From positions 229,501 through 293,500 of the forward strand of contig NZ_CP137559.1 of NCBI RefSeq assembly GCF_019249725.2: a stretch of DNA of 64,000 nucleotides, given 5' to 3'. Below are positions 60,341 to 64,000 of the stretch, in pieces. This stretch comes from Segatella hominis. GTDB taxonomy: Bacteria > Bacteroidota > Bacteroidia > Bacteroidales > Bacteroidaceae. Under the pieces are notes generated by a model. It was not told where the DNA came from. It searched no databases and worked only from the letters and a program-made list of their open reading frames with translations. Position 1 is the stretch's first letter, and each line of letters begins with the position of its first letter. The position numbers and the translations under genes were made by a program.

Positions 60341-60401
60341 ACTTTCCAGAGAAAAGTTTCGGTCTTTAACGTTTATTTAGAAAAGCAGGCTCAAAATCGC
60401 T

Positions 60402-62981
60402 TTAGAAATCGACGACAGTAATGCCTGCTCCACCAAATTGCACATGTTCGTCAGCGTAATGTACCACATTTGGGATACTGCTCACATACTGTCTGATGAG
60501 TTGGCGCAGAATACCGTTTCCTTTTCCATGCAGGATTCTTACGCGAGGCATTCCCACCAGTATGGCATCGTCTATAAAGTGCTGAACCGCATTGAGTGCT
60601 TCGTCTCCACGCATACCTCTTACATCAAGATCTTGATGGAAATTACTCTTGTGGGCATCAATCGTCTTGCGTGTCTCCTTGCTAATGCCGTATGAAGCTA
60701 AATTCTCTTTTCTTTCTTCTGTCTTATCCTTTTCTGTAGAAGCAGTGGCATGTTCCAGTCTGCTGAGGCGCATTTTTGTTTTCATGCCTCCAAAGACAGC
60801 GGTGGCCATGTCGCCGGCAATGCTTTCAATCTTGCCCACGGTAGTGAGTCCCTTGATGCGCACGGTGTCACCTTCTTTCAACTCCTTGTTGCTTTCGGTC
60901 TGTGACTTATTCTGCGCATTGCGTAGGGCGGCAGCAGCTTTCTCCTGATTCTGTGCCTTTTCAGCCTTTCGTTTGGCGTGGCGTTCTTTTCGTTGCTGTA
61001 TCTGCGCTATCTTGCGGGCAATCTTGTCATCATTGTCCTTTGTGTCAATCTCCTGCATTTCCTGTTTGAATGCATCCAGTTCTTGACGAATGCGCTTGGT
61101 TTCTTCTTTCTCAGCCTGGTTCTCGCGAATTTCTCGGATGGCATTCTCTATCTTCTTATTACTTTCCTTGAGAAGTTCTTCTGCCTGCTGCTTGGCCTTG
61201 GCGAGAATTTGCTTGCGACTTTTTTCTATTTCCTCTATATCGCTCTCGTATTTGGAGATGGTTTTCTCCATATCCTTTTCGCGCTGGTGTATGCTCTGTC
61301 GCTTGTTTTCCCAATAGCGCTTGTCTCTTACGATATCCTGCAGATACTTGTCACTCTGGATATATTCAGAACCTACAATGTCGCTGGCTTCTTTGATGAC
61401 CTCCTCTGGTAAACCGATCTTGCGGGCAATCTCAATGGCGAAGGAAGAACCGGGACGACCGATAGCCAATTGGAATAATGCTTTCATCTCATGTCGGTCG
61501 TAGAGCATGGCTCCATTGGCTACTCCTTCATGACTGTCTGCAAAATGTTTCAGATTCTGGTAGTGGGTTGTTATGACACCATAGGCTTGTTGCTTGCAGA
61601 ATTTGTCGAGCACCGCTTCTGCTATGGCACCGCCAATGCCAGGTTCTGTACCTGTACCGAACTCATCTATCAATATGAAGGTACTGTTGTTGGCAGCCTT
61701 CATCATATTTTTCATGTTGAGGAGGTGGGAAGAGTAGGTACTGAGATCGTTCTCCAGACTCTGTTCATCACCGATATCAATCATGATGTTCTGGAATACG
61801 CCCGTCTTAGAGCGTTCGCTTACCGGTATGCTCAGACCACACTGCAACATATATTGTAGCAATCCTACGGTTTTCAGACAGACGGATTTACCACCGGCAT
61901 TAGGACCGGATATGATCAGTATCCTTTTTTCTTGTGTTAAGATAATATCGAGTGGCACTACCTTTTCGCCTTTCTTCTCCAGAGAGATTTGGAGGAGTGG
62001 GTGAATGGCCCGTATCCAGTCAATATGTGGGTGGTCTTCAACTTCCGGTTCTATTGCCTTGAAGATTTCTGCTATTTTAGCCTTTGCCTGTATCAGGTCT
62101 ATTTTAGCTAAAAAACGATAGCTGTCCATCATCTCGCGTACGTATGGGCGTACCTTATTGGTAAAGCTTGTGAGGATGCGGATAATTTCCTTGCGCTCTT
62201 CACCTTCCAGTTCGCGCACGCGGTTGTTGGCTTCCACCACTTCAGTCGGTTCAATGAATACGGTCTTACCGGTGGCACTCTCGTCATGTACGATACCTTT
62301 GATTTTCTTTTTCAGCGTAGGTATCACCGGAATCACCAGTCTGCCGTCACGAAGCGTAGGAGTTACATCCTTTTCAACCACGCCTTCGCTTTGTGCAGAA
62401 CGTAATATACTATATAAGGTACGCGAAATGCTTCCTTCGGTCTTTGCAAGTTCTCTTCTGATCTGCAGCAATTCCGGTGTAGCATTGTCACGTATCTTTC
62501 CGTATTTATCCAATATCTGATCGATGCGCTGAATAATCTGAGGAAATGTTATCACGTCTTTTGCCAAGCGGTGCAAGGCAGGATATGTATATTTCTTCTC
62601 CCTGCGCCAACCGTCGTTTTCTTCAGCATGACTGTCGTCTTCATCGCTGTGGTTGAGAATCTTCACGATGCTTTCAATGGTTGAAAGTGAACGGCGAAGA
62701 TCGAAAAGTTCATTTTCCTCCAGATGGGTGTTTTCTATGCGGATACGTACGATGCTCTCTCTCACATCATAGAAATATTGTAGCGGAAAGTCCTCTACTT
62801 CAGAGATGAGTTGTCTGAACTCACGCACTTGCATGAGCCATTCGTTTACCGTTTCTGCATGGTCGCTGAATCCCATTTTCTCCACCTGTTCCTTGCCGAG
62901 GGAGGAAAGACAGCGTTCGCGCAACATGGTTCGGATTTCATTAAATCCTATCTTTTGTTCAAAATTATCTGGATAAATCAT
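60402..62981 (-). CDS. mutS2: MutS2 family endonuclease
   Basis: An 859-aa ATPase of the MutS2 group that acts on recombination intermediates or collided ribosomes. The clamp/lever region is followed by the P-loop GPNAGGKSV, then a long coiled coil (about 500-640 with many Lys and Glu), and a C-terminal Smr nuclease domain with DVRGMRGDEAL and HGKGNGILR. The start at 62981 (MIYPDNFEQKIGF) fits the family; the frame continues upstream but those residues overlap a -7 promoter box. The full set of domains makes it complete. Confidence 0.95.
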   Translation of the reverse strand: MIYPDNFEQKIGFNEIRTMLRERCLSSLGKEQVEKMGFSDHAETVNEWLMQVREFRQLISEVEDFPLQYFYDVRESIVRIRIENTHLEENELFDLRRSLSTIESIVKILNHSDEDDSHAEENDGWRREKKYTYPALHRLAKDVITFPQIIQRIDQILDKYGKIRDNATPELLQIRRELAKTEGSISRTLYSILRSAQSEGVVEKDVTPTLRDGRLVIPVIPTLKKKIKGIVHDESATGKTVFIEPTEVVEANNRVRELEGEERKEIIRILTSFTNKVRPYVREMMDSYRFLAKIDLIQAKAKIAEIFKAIEPEVEDHPHIDWIRAIHPLLQISLEKKGEKVVPLDIILTQEKRILIISGPNAGGKSVCLKTVGLLQYMLQCGLSIPVSERSKTGVFQNIMIDIGDEQSLENDLSTYSSHLLNMKNMMKAANNSTFILIDEFGTGTEPGIGGAIAEAVLDKFCKQQAYGVITTHYQNLKHFADSHEGVANGAMLYDRHEMKALFQLAIGRPGSSFAIEIARKIGLPEEVIKEASDIVGSEYIQSDKYLQDIVRDKRYWENKRQSIHQREKDMEKTISKYESDIEEIEKSRKQILAKAKQQAEELLKESNKKIENAIREIRENQAEKEETKRIRQELDAFKQEMQEIDTKDNDDKIARKIAQIQQRKERHAKRKAEKAQNQEKAAAALRNAQNKSQTESNKELKEGDTVRIKGLTTVGKIESIAGDMATAVFGGMKTKMRLSRLEHATASTEKDKTEERKENLASYGISKETRKTIDAHKSNFHQDLDVRGMRGDEALNAVQHFIDDAILVGMPRVRILHGKGNGILRQLIRQYVSSIPNVVHYADEHVQFGGAGITVVDF

Positions 62982-63004
62982 TTCTTGTTTCGAAAATTTT
63001 TGTG

Positions 63005-63012
63005 CAAAGTTA
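63005..63012 (-). promoter_or_regulatory. -7 box (TAACTTTG) of mutS2
   Basis: Minus-strand TAACTTTGCA fits the consensus and is 24 bases before the chosen mutS2 start, which supports that start. The -33 element is weak. Confidence 0.65.
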
Positions 63013-63140
63013 CTGCAAAATTCTGATTTAGCGAAGAAAATTAGCATTATTTTTCTGTTTGGTTGATTGGATATTTACTCCGCAATGTTTATTAAAACTT
63101 AAAAAATACCTACTTTTTAATATAATTCACCAAATTATTA

Positions 63141-63148
63141 TATCTTTG
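63141..63148 (+). promoter_or_regulatory. -7 box (TATCTTTG) of the PL9-like gene
   Basis: TATCTTTG fits TAnnTTTG and lies 59 bases upstream of the start at 63207. No clear TTTG at the -33 distance. Confidence 0.6.
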
Positions 63149-63206
63149 TGACCACTGACAATGCATAAAAGTAAATCGAACTTAAATAATAACTACTCAA
63201 ACAAAA

Positions 63207-64000
63207 ATGAAAACAAAATTTTTGATGAAGACATCTCTCATGGGATTATGTCTTCTTGCTTCTTTGGAAGCATCTGCCAAAGATTATTATTTGGCACCAG
63301 GTGGAACAGGTAATGGTATGACAATTGACAAACCATTCGGTGATCCGATTAAGGCTTTTGCCGCCCTAAAGGCAGGTGATATTCTTTATGTAAGAGGAGG
63401 AACTTATCATCTCTCCCAAACTATCAAGGTAAATCAGACGGGTACGGCTGACAAGCGAATCTGTGTTTTCGCTTATCCTGGTGATACAGAACGCCCTGTT
63501 TTTGATTTCTCCGGTCAACCTCGCTCTACATCTACAGAAGCTGCTTCTTATCGTGGAGTGATGCATAACATCGGCGCTAACTACTGGCATTATCGTGGAT
63601 TGGATTTTTGCCATGCTGCTGATAATGGTATGAAATTGGAGGGCTCTTACTGTGTGGTAGAACTCTGTCGCTTCTACGGCAATGAAGATACGGGTCTGCA
63701 ACAGGGATTTGGTAAAGATTCCAAGGGAAACAACACCCGTAATACTGAGTTTAAATATGGACGCTATAACATCATAGTGAATTGTGATGCATACGATAAT
63801 ACCGATCCTTGGACCCATGGTGGAAATGCAGATGGATTTGCTATCAAATTGTATCCTGGACCTGGCAATGAGTTCCATGGTTGTCGTGCTTGGCATAATT
63901 CTGATGACGGATGGGATTTGTATTACACCGTTTTCCCTATTGTTGTAGATAACTGTTGGGTACTTAACAATGGTCTTGACAAGGGCAATGCCAATGGATT
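63207..64000 (+). CDS. Pectate-lyase-like (PL9-type) parallel beta-helix protein, partial
   Basis: The window edge cuts this gene after about 264 codons. The signal peptide is about 1-24 (ending EASAKDYYL). The sequence YYLAPGGTGNGMTIDKPF and the repeated short strands (GGTYHL, GLDFCHAADNGMKLEGSYC) are typical of secreted parallel beta-helix lyases. HGGNADGFAIKLYPGPGNEFHGCRAWHNSDDGWDLYYT matches the calcium-site region of PL9 pectate lyases. It would cut pectin-type uronan chains in the periplasm or outside the cell. It starts a new unit on the plus strand, divergent from mutS2. Confidence 0.87.
   Translation, partial: MKTKFLMKTSLMGLCLLASLEASAKDYYLAPGGTGNGMTIDKPFGDPIKAFAALKAGDILYVRGGTYHLSQTIKVNQTGTADKRICVFAYPGDTERPVFDFSGQPRSTSTEAASYRGVMHNIGANYWHYRGLDFCHAADNGMKLEGSYCVVELCRFYGNEDTGLQQGFGKDSKGNNTRNTEFKYGRYNIIVNCDAYDNTDPWTHGGNADGFAIKLYPGPGNEFHGCRAWHNSDDGWDLYYTVFPIVVDNCWVLNNGLDKGNANG

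Noticed and set aside
59947..60369. Small open frames over the tRNA and SRP RNA
   Set aside because: They read through structured RNA genes on either strand.

Overview
The window looks like a chromosomal segment of a gut Bacteroidales bacterium, most likely Prevotella/Segatella copri or a close relative. The evidence is indirect but consistent. Many genes are preceded by the Bacteroidetes promoter pattern (TTTG, 19-20 bases, TAnnTTTG). There is a hybrid two-component regulator with sensor, kinase, receiver and AraC parts in one chain. Several genes belong to families typical of Bacteroidetes (DUF2723, DUF4230, DUF5686, DUF6048, DUF6452, DUF4199). Intergenic regions are unusually rich in short tandem and palindromic repeats. 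There is no phage, plasmid, CRISPR array or rRNA operon.

Layout. 1-16 kb, mostly minus strand: an unknown helical protein and a NodB-type deacetylase, a DUF2723 membrane protein, an ABC ATPase with its metal-binding lipoprotein, a DedA-type protein, an unknown membrane protein, purD, an S9 peptidase carrying an in-frame repeat insertion, a THUMP RNA methyltransferase with a repetitive basic tail, and cysE. 16-18 kb: repeat-rich DNA, including a 176-bp element with perfect 31-bp inverted ends, then a MATE exporter. 18.6-23.3 kb, plus strand: a compact four-gene unit (nucleotidyltransferase/ATP-grasp fusion, CDP-alcohol phosphotransferase, flippase-like protein, HAD hydrolase) that reads as a polar-lipid head-group pathway of unknown product. 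24-29 kb: a DUF5686 outer-membrane protein, a LuxR-type regulator and a LacI regulator with its own likely operator. 29-42 kb: a hybrid two-component regulator followed by GH31, GH2 and GH31 enzymes, suited to trimming xyloglucan-type side chains. 42-48 kb: a GNAT acetyltransferase, a candidate small RNA, an AGCS symporter, two DUF4230 proteins, a lipoprotein, ribH and a TPR protein. 48.9-63 kb: recF with a DUF721/DciA-like gene; the minus operons M3 peptidase-dCMP deaminase-S41 peptidase-5-FCL and DUF4199-GT2-DUF6452-DUF6048-apbE-Crp; SRP RNA with tRNA-Thr; and mutS2. The right edge cuts a PL9-like lyase.

The most interesting unexplained material is the lipid cluster, a dispersed 30-bp repeat found at three loci (eight copies, one pair forming a MITE-like palindrome), and a gene-free promoter-to-terminator interval at 42.9-43.1 kb next to a perfect LacI-type palindrome. 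All functional calls come from reading motifs; no database search was possible.
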